A DNA stretch of 64,000 nucleotides from Ureibacillus composti. GTDB taxonomy: Bacteria; Bacillota; Bacilli; Bacillales_A; Planococcaceae. The notes under the pieces are model-generated. The model was not told the origin of the DNA, made no database searches, and saw only the letters and a program-made list of their open reading frames with translations. Positions 18,024-26,247 of the stretch are shown here, in pieces (positions within the stretch are counted from its first letter, which is position 1; the number at the start of each line of letters is the position of its first letter). The stretch is from contig JAUCEP010000002.1 of NCBI GenBank assembly GCA_030348875.1, positions 2,001,001-2,065,000 of the forward strand, written 5' to 3'. A program made the position numbers and the translations under genes.

Positions 18024-19139
18024 ATGAAAATTGTAACAATCGAACCGACTCCAAGCCCAAACTCAATGAAAGTTGTCATTGATGAGGAATTACCTTTTGG
18101 TAAAAGTTTTAATTATACAAAAGATAATGTAGATGAAGCACCGGAAGAAATTAAAGCCATTTTACATATTGAAGGAGTAAAAGGGGTTTATCATGTTGCG
18201 GATTTTTTAGCGATAGAACGAAATGCAAAATTCAGTTGGGAAAATATTTTATCAAGTGTTCGTACTGCATTAGGTGAAAAAGGCGATGTTCTAGGCAAAG
18301 AAGAGCCGCAAGCTGTGGACCATTATGGTGAGGTCTTTGTTCACGTCCAAATGTTTAGAGGGATCCCACTGCAAGTTAAAGTATTTGATTCATCTTCTGA
18401 ACACCGTATTTCAACAGGAGAGCGTTTCGTAAAAGCCTTCCAATCTGTAGAAGTAAATAAATTTGATGACAACTATATTTTAGAACGTAAATGGGTTGAC
18501 TTCGGTGTTCGTTACGGTGATAAAGAGGAAATTGCCCAAAATATTTTACAAGAAATTGATGCGACTTATCCTGAAGAACGCATTGCTAAAATCGTCGAAG
18601 CAGCCAATACAAAAAAGTCTGTTACAGTCGAGCGGAAAAAAATTACAGTAGAAGAGTTCGATGTAGAAGATTGGCATACGCGATTCCAATTACTTGATCA
18701 AATACCGGACCCGGAACTCGATGATCTTCCACTTTTAGAAAAAGCGTTAGAAGATGAGCAAATGTCTATTCGTCGTCTTGCAGTCGTGTATTTAGGGATG
18801 ATTGAAGATGAAAAAGTGGTCCCACTACTTTCCCGTGCATTAAAAGATAAAAGTGCGGCCGTGCGTCGTACTGCAGGGGATTGCATGAGCGATTTTGGCT
18901 TAGCAGAATTTGAGCCTGCGATGATTGAAGCATTGAAGGATAAAAATAAACTTGTTCGTTGGCGCGCGGCTATGTACCTGTATGAAACAGGAACTGAAAA
19001 CGCATTACCTGCACTTCATGAAGCAGAAGAAGACATAGAATTCGAAGTGAAACTACAAGTGAAAATGGCAATTGCACGTATCGAACAAGGCGAAGAAGCA
19101 AAAGGATCCGTTTGGAAACAAATGACCGAGCACAGATAA
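18024..19139 (+). CDS. CvfC/YpgR-like protein: Nfu-N domain plus HEAT repeats
   Basis: 371 residues. Residues 1-90 (TPSPNSMKVVIDEELPFGKS...EGVKGVYHVADFLAIERN) are the Nfu N-terminal domain found in iron-sulfur scaffold proteins, but the Cys-bearing NifU-like domain is absent. After a linker domain, residues 235-360 carry HEAT-type repeats (IRRLAVVYLGMIEDEKVVPLL, VRRTAGDCMSDFG, VRWRAAMYLYETG). This is the layout of the staphylococcal conserved virulence factor C family. The molecular role is not established. Confidence 0.85.
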   Translation: MKIVTIEPTPSPNSMKVVIDEELPFGKSFNYTKDNVDEAPEEIKAILHIEGVKGVYHVADFLAIERNAKFSWENILSSVRTALGEKGDVLGKEEPQAVDHYGEVFVHVQMFRGIPLQVKVFDSSSEHRISTGERFVKAFQSVEVNKFDDNYILERKWVDFGVRYGDKEEIAQNILQEIDATYPEERIAKIVEAANTKKSVTVERKKITVEEFDVEDWHTRFQLLDQIPDPELDDLPLLEKALEDEQMSIRRLAVVYLGMIEDEKVVPLLSRALKDKSAAVRRTAGDCMSDFGLAEFEPAMIEALKDKNKLVRWRAAMYLYETGTENALPALHEAEEDIEFEVKLQVKMAIARIEQGEEAKGSVWKQMTEHR

Positions 19140-19142
19140 TGA

Positions 19143-19178
19143 GAAAAGTGAAATCGAGGAAATCGATTTCACTTTTTT
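19143..19178 (+). terminator. Terminator of the YfmR-CvfC unit
   Basis: AAAAGTGAAATCGA and TCGATTTCACTTTT form a near-perfect stem directly after the stop codon, followed by further Ts. Confidence 0.9.
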
Positions 19179-19316
19179 ACTTGAAGTGATGAAAAAAATC
19201 GTCAGAGTCACCTCTTCATAAGGGAAATGAAGAGAAAAAAGGGCTACAAAACAGAAAAGCTCCCCTACATTATTGATAGCTAATTTAAACTAGTATATAG
19301 TGATACGGCGTATGAT

Positions 19317-20213
19317 CTATTGAGCAACTTCACTGTCAGTCGAAACTGCCTCTTTTTTTGTAGGCCTGAAAACTGTGTAAAGTATGCCTCCAAATATTAG
19401 TATGATTCCAAGAGACTGTAGCAGTGTTGGTCTAAAATCTAAAATGATGGTATCTAGCAAAATAGCAACAACTGGATCCATGAATACTAATACGGATACA
19501 ACAATCGTAGGTAAGTGTCTGATACTATCAAAGAATAAATAATAGACAAAGCCTGTATGGATGATTCCCGTACCTAAAATAAACAACCAATTTGTTGTCG
19601 TTAATCCTTGGAAAACCGAAAAATCACAAAATGGTAGGAGCATGATCATTCCTACAAACGTTTGCAAAAAAGTCGTGGCATAAGGTGATAAACTACTAAG
19701 TGTTTTGCTTAAGAACATTGTGGATGCATAACAAATAGCTGAAAGTAATGCCCAAACAAAGCCTGAGTTGAAAAATTGTTCGATTGAAGTAAAATTGTCA
19801 ATTCCTACAATAAAAATACTGCCAATAAAGCAGATGACCGTAGCCAAAATACCGCGTACAGTCATTCGTTCTTTTAAGAGGATTGCTCCTAAAATTAATA
19901 CAAAGATGGGCGCTAAGTTATATATTGAAATAGCAACTGAAATTGACATTTCTTCAAATGCCTTGAACAAAAATACCCAATTCAGAACGAGGAAAATCCC
20001 ACAAAATAGTGTTTGAATTATTTCTTTTCGATTCCATTCTTCATGTTTATGCCCACCTGTAAAAAACCACATGGCACTTAAAAACACTGAAGCAAAAATG
20101 CAACGGACAAAAACAAGTTCAACGGCTGGGATCCCTGTATGTATGGTGAAAAAACCAATGGAACCAAATATGGCCATTGAGATGGTTAATTTCATCATGG
20201 CGGATACATTCAT
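19317..20213 (-). CDS. EamA/DMT-family transporter
   Basis: 298 residues with about ten membrane helices in two EamA repeats (residues 1-140 and 150-285); the second repeat carries SAICYASTMFLSKTL and the C-terminal GIILIFGGILYTVF. Family members export small metabolites. ATG 20213 is chosen since AGGA lies six bases upstream and MNVSAMMKLTISMAIFGS begins the first helix; the reading frame extends to 20363 but that part has no homology pattern. Confidence 0.88.
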   Translation of the reverse strand: MNVSAMMKLTISMAIFGSIGFFTIHTGIPAVELVFVRCIFASVFLSAMWFFTGGHKHEEWNRKEIIQTLFCGIFLVLNWVFLFKAFEEMSISVAISIYNLAPIFVLILGAILLKERMTVRGILATVICFIGSIFIVGIDNFTSIEQFFNSGFVWALLSAICYASTMFLSKTLSSLSPYATTFLQTFVGMIMLLPFCDFSVFQGLTTTNWLFILGTGIIHTGFVYYLFFDSIRHLPTIVVSVLVFMDPVVAILLDTIILDFRPTLLQSLGIILIFGGILYTVFRPTKKEAVSTDSEVAQ

Positions 20214-20365
20214 ATACAATCCTACTTTCTGATTTATATTCATATAGTATAAAGCAATGAAGTTCAAAACAGGTAAAATAGTATATAATTGAACTTCAAA
20301 TGAGATATGAAATTTTAAAGGATGAAGGGAGTATATGAAACGAACTCCATCCGGGTACCTCATCC

Positions 20366-20410
20366 GAAAAAAGAAAAAAGTACCATTCAGTCCAATGATG
20401 AATGGTACTC
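20366..20410 (-). terminator. Terminator of the 133-residue protein gene
   Basis: AGTACCATTC (20380-20389) and GAATGGTACT (20400-20409) form the stem; on the minus strand it is followed by TTTTTTCTTTTTT. Confidence 0.88.
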
Positions 20411-20436
20411 TCAGATTAGATTAAATCGAAGTGTGT

Positions 20437-20838
20437 TTAACTTTTTACAACAGTTTGTAAAAATTCATCACGTTGGTCCGCCTCTTGTTGAACCCCGTTT
20501 AATAGAAGTACACCCGTGTCATATTTGCTTTGATCTTTTTCTACAACAAATTGCAAATTAACCTCGCTTTTTTCCCCGTTCACAGGGCATGTCCCTTTAT
20601 ATTCTACGACATGTTGATTTTTTTGAGTTTGAAAGTATACCCATTTGCCTTCTTCACAATATTTTGTGAAAGCCTCATCTAATGTCACAGAATCTGATTT
20701 ATTAATCTTCGTTTCTTTTATATATGAAATATATTCATTATCTGTTATTTCTTCTTGTGGCCCGTAAAAGTACCAAAAGATGCCGATAATTATTAGTGGA
20801 ACAATCCATAAAAACGTCCTTTTCGAAACATTTTGCAT
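20437..20838 (-). CDS. Membrane-anchored protein of unknown function
   Basis: 133 residues. One N-terminal membrane segment (FLWIVPLIIIGIFWYFYG, about 9-26) puts the rest outside the cell. The exported part has two Cys (in KYCEEGKW and GTCPVNGE) that could form a disulfide and a beta-rich domain around VYFQTQKNQHVVEYKG. I do not recognise the family. GGGAG-like ribosome site precedes the ATG; it has its own terminator. Confidence 0.75.
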   Translation of the reverse strand: MQNVSKRTFLWIVPLIIIGIFWYFYGPQEEITDNEYISYIKETKINKSDSVTLDEAFTKYCEEGKWVYFQTQKNQHVVEYKGTCPVNGEKSEVNLQFVVEKDQSKYDTGVLLLNGVQQEADQRDEFLQTVVKS

Positions 20839-21071
20839 ACACCTATTCTCCCTTTGAAACTTTTATTTTATTATATCATCAGGTAACGATGTTTTTCTAG
20901 AATAAGATAATTATTTTCTATTTAATAACTAATATTTAAAAGATGATAGAAAATTGGAAATATGAAAAGTGAAATTTACTAGTTTAAAACGGCCAATCAT
21001 GTATTTTTGGCTTTTTTACAAAACGTCCATTTCAAATTATACTTAAGGCAGGTGTAAAAGGAGGGTTTGCG

Positions 21072-23144
21072 ATGAAGAGAGCGTTATTGATCGCTGAAAA
21101 ACCATCTCTCATGCGTGATATTCAAAAAGTTTATAAAAAAACTACTTTACCTTATGAAATTGATTTTGCTTCATTCGTAGGTCACGTTGTTGAATTAAAA
21201 GAACCACATGAATATAAACCGGAATGGAAGAAGTGGAATCTCGATGTATTACCGATGATTCCTGAGAGATATGAATTTCGAGTGAAGAAAAGTGCATATA
21301 AAGTTTATAAGGATTTAGAGCAAACTTTAAAATCAAATCATTATGATTTCATCATTAATGCCTGTGATGCGGGGATGGAAGGAGAAAATATCTTTTATTC
21401 CTTTTATAAACGTGTGGGATGTAAGCTTCCAGTAAAGCGGTTTTGGACTTCTCAAACGACAGATACAGCAATTCAAAAGGCGCTACAACAACTGATTGAT
21501 GAAAATGATGCAATGATTCGTAATTTGCGCAATGCCGCGATGTATCGTTCGGTTTTTGATTGGTTGATTGGACTGAATTTAACAAGAGTGGCAACGGTAA
21601 AAGGTGGACGGATTATTAAAGTGGGACGAGTGATGACTCCTACTTTAGCTATTGTTGTTAAAAGAGAATTAGAGATTCGTAATTTTAAACCTGAACCCTA
21701 TTTTCAAATTGAAATAGATTTAGATTCGTTTAAGGCTATGTGGTTTGATCCCAAAACAAATGACAACAAAATTAAAAATAAAGAGCTTGCAGAAGCTATT
21801 AAATCGCAGTTGATGGGTTTAGCAAAAGTAGTAGATGTGAAAACAGAGCGGAAGTCGATGTATGCCCCGTCCCTGCATTCATTATTAGAGCTACAAAAGG
21901 AAGCCAATAAATTTTTCGGCTTAACCTCTGCACAAACATTAAAAATTGCCCAAGGTCTTTATGAGAAAAAATTAATTACTTATCCGCGTACAGAATCGAA
22001 ACATTTACCTGCTGCATTTGCAAAAACGATAGAAGACAATATTCGATCACTCGCAAATCTAAATGGATATCAAGAAGTTGTGAAAAACATCTTATCGAAT
22101 AAAAGTCAAATAGAATATGTACGTCATTCAAAACGATATGTAGACGATAAAAAATTAACAGACCATCATGCAATTACCGTTACGGATGTTGCGATTGGAA
22201 AGAAAAAGCTCACAGCTGATGAATTGAAAATTTATCATTTAATTGCGAGAAGATTACTCTCCATTTTCTTACCACCCTATGTAATTGATAAAACAGCTGT
22301 TGTTTTACAATCTGGCGAGCATTTCTTTAAGGCCAATGGAATTACTGTAATCGATAAGGGTTACACGGTTCTTTATGAGGGCTTTAACAAGAAAAATGAG
22401 CGCCCATTACCAATGCTTCAAACAAATATGGAACTACCGATTCGCCAGATTGAGGTTTTATCCAAAATGACGGAGCCTCCTCAACGTTACACAGATAGTA
22501 CACTACTTGATGCAATGTTTCATGCAGGTAGATTTGTTGAAGATAAGGAACTGCAAAGGATATTAAAAGATGCAGAGGGGATTGGGACTTCTGCAACACG
22601 TGCCGAAATTATTGAGAAACTAATTTCAATTGGCATGATTGAAAGACTTGGAAAATCATTTATAGCGACTCAGTTTGGCATTGATGTAATTGAAAGTCTC
22701 GGAAATCATGACGTCGTATCGCCTGTCCTTACAGCCATATGGAGTAAAAAACTAAAAGATATCGTTGATGGTCAATTAAGTTCTCGTCAATTTTATGGAG
22801 AAATGCTTAAGTTTGTTCAGGAAACAACAGCTCGATTAAAATCTATAGAAATGGAAGTAGCAGAAAAACAAACGGTAGTGGTTGGAAAGTGCATTAAATG
22901 TGGGTCATCTGTTGAAGAAGGATTTAAAGGTTATGCTTGTTCAAATAAAGCATGTAAATTTTTCATTAGTAAAACCTTGATGAAAGCGAAAATCACGTCT
23001 ACAGATGCAAAAAAATTATTAACAGGAAAAGAGACGAGAGAAATTCGCTTTACATGGAAGAGTGGAAAAAAAGGAAAAGCGAAATTGAAACTGAATGGTG
23101 AAAAACTCGAATTTGTATTTTCGCAATCTAAAAAACAAAAATAA
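21072..23144 (+). CDS. topB: DNA topoisomerase III (type IA)
   Basis: 690 residues. TOPRIM domain at the N-terminus (ALLIAEKPSLMRDI, metal-binding NACDAGMEGENIFY near 97), the active-site Tyr304 in ITYPRTESKHLP, TSATRAEIIEKL near 510, and a C-terminal Cys4 zinc finger (CIKCGSS...CSNKACKF, about 615-640). Relaxes and decatenates DNA. It is somewhat short of the 720-730 residues of B. subtilis TopB and has a single finger; the DAGMEG in place of the usual DPDREG/DAGREG is a visible variation. Confidence 0.92.
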   Translation: MKRALLIAEKPSLMRDIQKVYKKTTLPYEIDFASFVGHVVELKEPHEYKPEWKKWNLDVLPMIPERYEFRVKKSAYKVYKDLEQTLKSNHYDFIINACDAGMEGENIFYSFYKRVGCKLPVKRFWTSQTTDTAIQKALQQLIDENDAMIRNLRNAAMYRSVFDWLIGLNLTRVATVKGGRIIKVGRVMTPTLAIVVKRELEIRNFKPEPYFQIEIDLDSFKAMWFDPKTNDNKIKNKELAEAIKSQLMGLAKVVDVKTERKSMYAPSLHSLLELQKEANKFFGLTSAQTLKIAQGLYEKKLITYPRTESKHLPAAFAKTIEDNIRSLANLNGYQEVVKNILSNKSQIEYVRHSKRYVDDKKLTDHHAITVTDVAIGKKKLTADELKIYHLIARRLLSIFLPPYVIDKTAVVLQSGEHFFKANGITVIDKGYTVLYEGFNKKNERPLPMLQTNMELPIRQIEVLSKMTEPPQRYTDSTLLDAMFHAGRFVEDKELQRILKDAEGIGTSATRAEIIEKLISIGMIERLGKSFIATQFGIDVIESLGNHDVVSPVLTAIWSKKLKDIVDGQLSSRQFYGEMLKFVQETTARLKSIEMEVAEKQTVVVGKCIKCGSSVEEGFKGYACSNKACKFFISKTLMKAKITSTDAKKLLTGKETREIRFTWKSGKKGKAKLKLNGEKLEFVFSQSKKQK

Positions 23145-23150
23145 GTACAG

Positions 23151-23192
23151 GGGTTATCTAGAAAGTAGAACTTTCAAGATAACCCTTTTTCT
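23151..23192 (+). terminator. Terminator of topB
   Basis: GGGTTATCT (23152-23160) with AGATAACCC (23178-23186), extended inward by GAAAG/CTTTC, followed by five Ts. Confidence 0.88.
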
Positions 23193-23366
23193 ATTTTAGA
23201 AAAATATCCGCTAAAGATTATTTCCCCTGCGCTGCGGTAGTCGTTCGTTTGCAAAGAGTGTCACAAAAGAAATTTTCAGACGCTTCCTTCTCTATGCATT
23301 TGCCTCTTTGGTCAATAAGAAACTTGCATATATTGGAATAATCTCTATGAGGGGAGGTAATGGTAG

Positions 23367-23834
23367 ATGAAAGGAAGATCTGATTCTATGCGCGAGCATA
23401 AATGTCGCTGTAAACACCATGATTTCAAGGATGATTGTCATTGTAATCGCCACGATTTTAAAGAGAATTGCCACTGTAAGCACCACGAAAATAAAGAACA
23501 TCTCCATTGTCATAAATGTAGAAAGTGTCATCACAAAAATAGTTGTAAACATTGTAGTTCATGCCAAACTTCCTTCTGTGATGATTGTCATGATTTCTTT
23601 AATATCAACTTCGCAGGGTTACGTGATAATTTAAACTTTAAATTGTTAGAAAATTACAAATGTCGTTTAAGTGTCGAGTTAGTAGCTGGGCGTCCAATAA
23701 AAGGGAAAACCTGCAATGTCGGAATTGATTTCATCGATATTAAAAGAGATGATGGGAAAATTGTAACGATTCTAAAAGATAAAGTGAGTCATATTGTATG
23801 GGATAATAAAAGATGTCCACGGTGCCGTAAATAA
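23367..23834 (+). CDS. His/Cys-rich protein with C-terminal barrel-like module, near the mnx genes
   Basis: 155 residues. The first 78 hold 14 Cys and 15 His, including three 11-residue repeats of the form C-x-x-H-[DE]-[FN]-K-x-x-x-H (CKHHDFKDDCH, CNRHDFKENCH, CKHHENKEHLH), then CxxC and CxxCH pairs. Residues about 85-150 have no such bias and resemble the DUF2642-like spore-protein module (KGKTCNVGIDFIDIKRDDGK...KVSHIVWD), and the protein ends CPRCRK. GGGGAGG lies nine bases before ATG 23367. I infer a metal-binding spore-surface protein; the family is not recognised. An overlapping 71-codon frame at 23419 is a shadow. Confidence 0.8.
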   Translation: MKGRSDSMREHKCRCKHHDFKDDCHCNRHDFKENCHCKHHENKEHLHCHKCRKCHHKNSCKHCSSCQTSFCDDCHDFFNINFAGLRDNLNFKLLENYKCRLSVELVAGRPIKGKTCNVGIDFIDIKRDDGKIVTILKDKVSHIVWDNKRCPRCRK

Positions 23835-24190
23835 GAAATATTAAGGGCTATTTCTTCAATTCAGTTCAAAAATTTTGAATAGACTAATGAAATAAATGAA
23901 ATGGTTTTTTCTTATTGAAAACTATGAAACTTTTTTTAATACTAGTTAAACTGTAGTTGGAATTAAGCTTAGTGATAGCCTGAAAAATAACATTATTGTT
24001 AATACCCTTGAGGGTGGCAAATAAACAGTTATATAATATGCTGTTCATGTCAGTTGATGGCCACCCTGCTAAAGGGTGATTTATTTTTGGGGAAAAAGAT
24101 TCTAACTATTTTTATGACGAGATGAAAAGCGCTACCTTTCAGATGAAATCTCCTCATTCAATTAATATTTATTTTAACATTTAGGTTTCT
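23835..24190. other. Intergenic region with a structured element
   Basis: 356 bases between the His/Cys-rich gene and the convergent membrane-protein gene. No reading frame stands out. It holds the nested hairpin described at 24004-24077. Confidence 0.6.
24004..24077. ncRNA. Possible structured RNA element, unidentified
   Basis: Nested stems: ACCCTT (24004-24009) with AAGGGT (24072-24077), GGGTGGC (24012-24018) with GCCACCC (24060-24066), and AACAG (24024-24028) with CTGTT (24041-24045). The internal loops are small. An alternative local hairpin ACCCT/AGGGT at 24004-24015 could compete. A T-rich stretch follows on the plus strand, so a long terminator is the simplest reading; it matches no riboswitch class that I know. 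Expression is not shown. Confidence 0.35.
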
Positions 24191-24598
24191 TTAGGATCGT
24201 ACAGAAAAACAAATTAATGCAAACATTACATATACAAGAAAAGTACAAAACATAATCATACCAAACCCCGACATAACGCCAATCATCGGCCCCATAATCC
24301 CAGCCATTAATCCACTAGATATGCCGGATAACAATGTTTGATAATCAACTAACGCACCAAAAATTGCCCCAATAATAATAGCAAGTATTGTAGTGATAAC
24401 TGTAATGAACGTATAGGAAGCAGGAAAGGTATTGCCAAGTAACGCTCCAACTGCGATTCCCATTACACCACTACTCGTCATTGCAATATTCATACCTAAA
24501 TGATAGCTAATCACGAAACGCAATTTTAATAAAAACGTAAACGAGATAAAACATACCAAAAAATAACTCACCAAAATAATAAGTAAAAGTGTACTCAA
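24191..24598 (-). CDS. Small multi-pass membrane protein of unknown function
   Basis: 135 residues with four predicted membrane helices (about 1-25, 35-55, 60-85, 92-130). Glycine-rich helices (GVMGIAVGALLGNTF, GISSGLMAGIMGPMIGVMSGFGM) resemble small channel or exporter subunits, but I cannot name a family. TTG start, with GAGGTG five bases upstream. It is divergent from the 228-residue gene and faces the His/Cys-rich gene, inside the manganese-oxidase neighbourhood; a link to metal handling is only positional. Confidence 0.7.
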   Translation of the reverse strand: MSTLLLIILVSYFLVCFISFTFLLKLRFVISYHLGMNIAMTSSGVMGIAVGALLGNTFPASYTFITVITTILAIIIGAIFGALVDYQTLLSGISSGLMAGIMGPMIGVMSGFGMIMFCTFLVYVMFALICFSVRS

Positions 24599-24730
24599 TT
24601 TTTCACCTCGTCACATTGTATGTATGACTTGTATAGGTAGATTACTCTTATTTTGTTTCGAAAGAAGATACCCTCCGTACTATGTGGTTGGCAAATTTGT
24701 TCTTCATTTATTAAGAAGGGATGTATTAAA

Positions 24731-25417
24731 ATGTTTGAAAACCAACATCCAGAACTAAAAAAAGAAGAAGGATACACATCACCTGCAAGTTCTTTACCAT
24801 TACATGAACTAAAAATGTTACAAGGATATATTCATGAACAAAATTTACAAAATCTTGGCACCCTTATTCCTAATTATAAAAAAGCTTTTATCTTAATTAA
24901 GTTTTTTAAATCTAAAAAGAATCAATTAGTTGAGATCTATTCAAGAAATCATGATGAAGTCATTCATACGCTGGGTAAAGTAGAGACAGTTGGAAGAGAT
25001 TTTGTTATGTTAAAAACACTTTTCACGCGAATTTGGATTCCTTATGCTGCCATTCACTCTGCAACTTCGCCATTTGGAGTACCTAATATCCCTAGCACCC
25101 ATCAACATATCGTAATTGACCAAGAACTACGAAGGAAATTGTTAACTAATTTCGGTGAAACGGTTTCTAAGAAACATCAGTTACGGCAACAATTTTATGA
25201 AGAATTACTAGAGACAAACTTAAAAGCGTGGAAAGGGACTACCTTTTCCATCTTTTCTGGAAAAATTTACAGTGGAAAAGTTAAGGATATTTCAACTGGT
25301 AAAATTCACCTAAAAGAAAAACAAGAGCGAGAGATTTTACTACCAAAAGTAAATTATTTGAAACAAGCTAGGATTGTTTCTTTTGTTCAAAAAATGATGA
25401 ATAAACTATTTAAATGA
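24731..25417 (+). CDS. Mnx-neighbourhood protein, paralogue of the 285-residue protein downstream of mnxG
   Basis: 228 residues from ATG 24731, which has AGAAGGG about ten bases upstream; a frame continuing back to 24653 lacks a site. Residues about 75-130 (LGKVETVGRDFVMLKT...WIPYAAIHS) and 175-225 (SGKVKDISTGKIHLKEK...) look like two copies of a small beta-barrel module, and NFGE.V.K joins them. The protein at 30039-30896 has the same order: GKV-T-GRDF, then NFGEFVAK, then a second module. A terminator at 25432-25463 makes it a separate unit from mnxEFG. Function unknown; spore-surface role inferred from context. Confidence 0.75.
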   Translation: MFENQHPELKKEEGYTSPASSLPLHELKMLQGYIHEQNLQNLGTLIPNYKKAFILIKFFKSKKNQLVEIYSRNHDEVIHTLGKVETVGRDFVMLKTLFTRIWIPYAAIHSATSPFGVPNIPSTHQHIVIDQELRRKLLTNFGETVSKKHQLRQQFYEELLETNLKAWKGTTFSIFSGKIYSGKVKDISTGKIHLKEKQEREILLPKVNYLKQARIVSFVQKMMNKLFK

Positions 25418-25431
25418 AATTAACCCATTTT

Positions 25432-25463
25432 AAAATCGCTCAAACAAAGGGAGCGATTTTTTT
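25432..25463 (+). terminator. Terminator between the 228-residue gene and mnxE
   Basis: AAAATCGCTC (25432-25441) pairs with GAGCGATTTT (25451-25460), followed by Ts; nine-base loop. Confidence 0.9.
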
Positions 25464-25521
25464 ATTTCTATTAATATTGTAAGACATAAAGTATACATCG
25501 TTTGTCTGTGCTATAGTTTAA

Positions 25522-25548
25522 ACAATTTACTGAATTTTCCATAAAATA
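25522..25548 (+). promoter_or_regulatory. Sigma-K-type promoter of mnxEFG
   Basis: AC (25522-25523), 16-base spacer, CATAAAATA (25540-25548), which matches the sigma-K -10 consensus CATAnnnTA exactly. The predicted transcription start near 25555 leaves a leader of about 24 bases with an AAGGAGG site. Mid-to-late mother-cell expression is the inference. Confidence 0.7.
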
Positions 25549-25578
25549 AAGTGATTCTAAATATAAGGAGGGGAAATC

Positions 25579-25875
25579 ATGAAAGAAAAGGAGATCGACA
25601 TTCTTCCGGAAAACCAATTGTTTTACGAATTGTTAGATCAAGAGATACTACTAGTAATGAATAGTAAACAATTAAGTATTTTGGGCCAAACTTTTCGACC
25701 GATTTTTACTGGGAAAGTTGTAGAAGTGACGAATGGGTTTATTACACTAAATCCAGTAATAATAAAAATGCATAATGCACCATTTTATAAGTTTCCTACA
25801 CCACTTAGTTTCCCTATGGAGCACATTTCCTTATTTACGCCATTTGACCCGAACAGAAGAATACCACTAATCTAA
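25579..25875 (+). CDS. mnxE: MnxE-like subunit of the manganese oxidase
   Basis: 98 residues. Opens with LPENQLFYELLDQEILL, followed by a barrel-like module (FTGKVVEVTNGFITLNP...FPMEHISLFTPFD). In marine Bacillus strains, MnxE and MnxF form a small accessory assembly with MnxG. The call rests mostly on size and position, the first of two small genes directly ahead of mnxG. AAGGAGGGG lies six bases before the ATG. Confidence 0.75.
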   Translation: MKEKEIDILPENQLFYELLDQEILLVMNSKQLSILGQTFRPIFTGKVVEVTNGFITLNPVIIKMHNAPFYKFPTPLSFPMEHISLFTPFDPNRRIPLI

Positions 25876-25911
25876 TGTGTTGTTAAATACTGTAAAAAGG
25901 GGATGAAACAA

Positions 25912-26247
25912 TTGCGAGACAACATTGATGATTTAAATACTTTCCAAAATCAACTTGGAAGCGGAGCGATCAGTATAAATGATATCCGAGAAGCTGTTGT
26001 ATCAAGAGAATTTGAAAAACATCGAGGAGACAAAGCGCTTATATTAATCTTCCAATTTCCATTTTTAATCATTGGAGAAATTTTGGATGTAGTTAGTGAT
26101 TATTTACTCATTAAAGCCGAAGTTACAAATGTAACTGAACTGGATGATGAAGAATTTCGCGTTCATATTGATGATATTGAAGTGTTTTATATAGAGAAAA
26201 AGGGAAAACCTCGCATTCCTGACATTAGGAATGGTCGTCATGCTTAG
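25912..26247 (+). CDS. mnxF: MnxF-like subunit of the manganese oxidase
   Basis: 111 residues from TTG 25912, for which GGGG sits nine bases upstream; the in-frame ATG at 25903 directly abuts that site. Helical N-terminus (residues 1-40), then a barrel-like module (FLIIGEILDVVSDYLLIKAEV...FRVHIDDIEVFYIE). The end overlaps the start of mnxG, implying translational coupling. Assigned by order and by the shared module with MnxE. Confidence 0.75.
   Translation: MRDNIDDLNTFQNQLGSGAISINDIREAVVSREFEKHRGDKALILIFQFPFLIIGEILDVVSDYLLIKAEVTNVTELDDEEFRVHIDDIEVFYIEKKGKPRIPDIRNGRHA

Noticed and set aside
23419-23634. 71-codon frame inside the His/Cys-rich gene
   Set aside because: A +1 shadow of the repeats; Ile/Val bias is a by-product of the His and Cys codons.
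24615-24622. CATACAAT on the minus strand as a sigma-E -10 for the membrane-protein gene
   Set aside because: The predicted start would fall on the ribosome site, and no -35 match is seen at the right distance.
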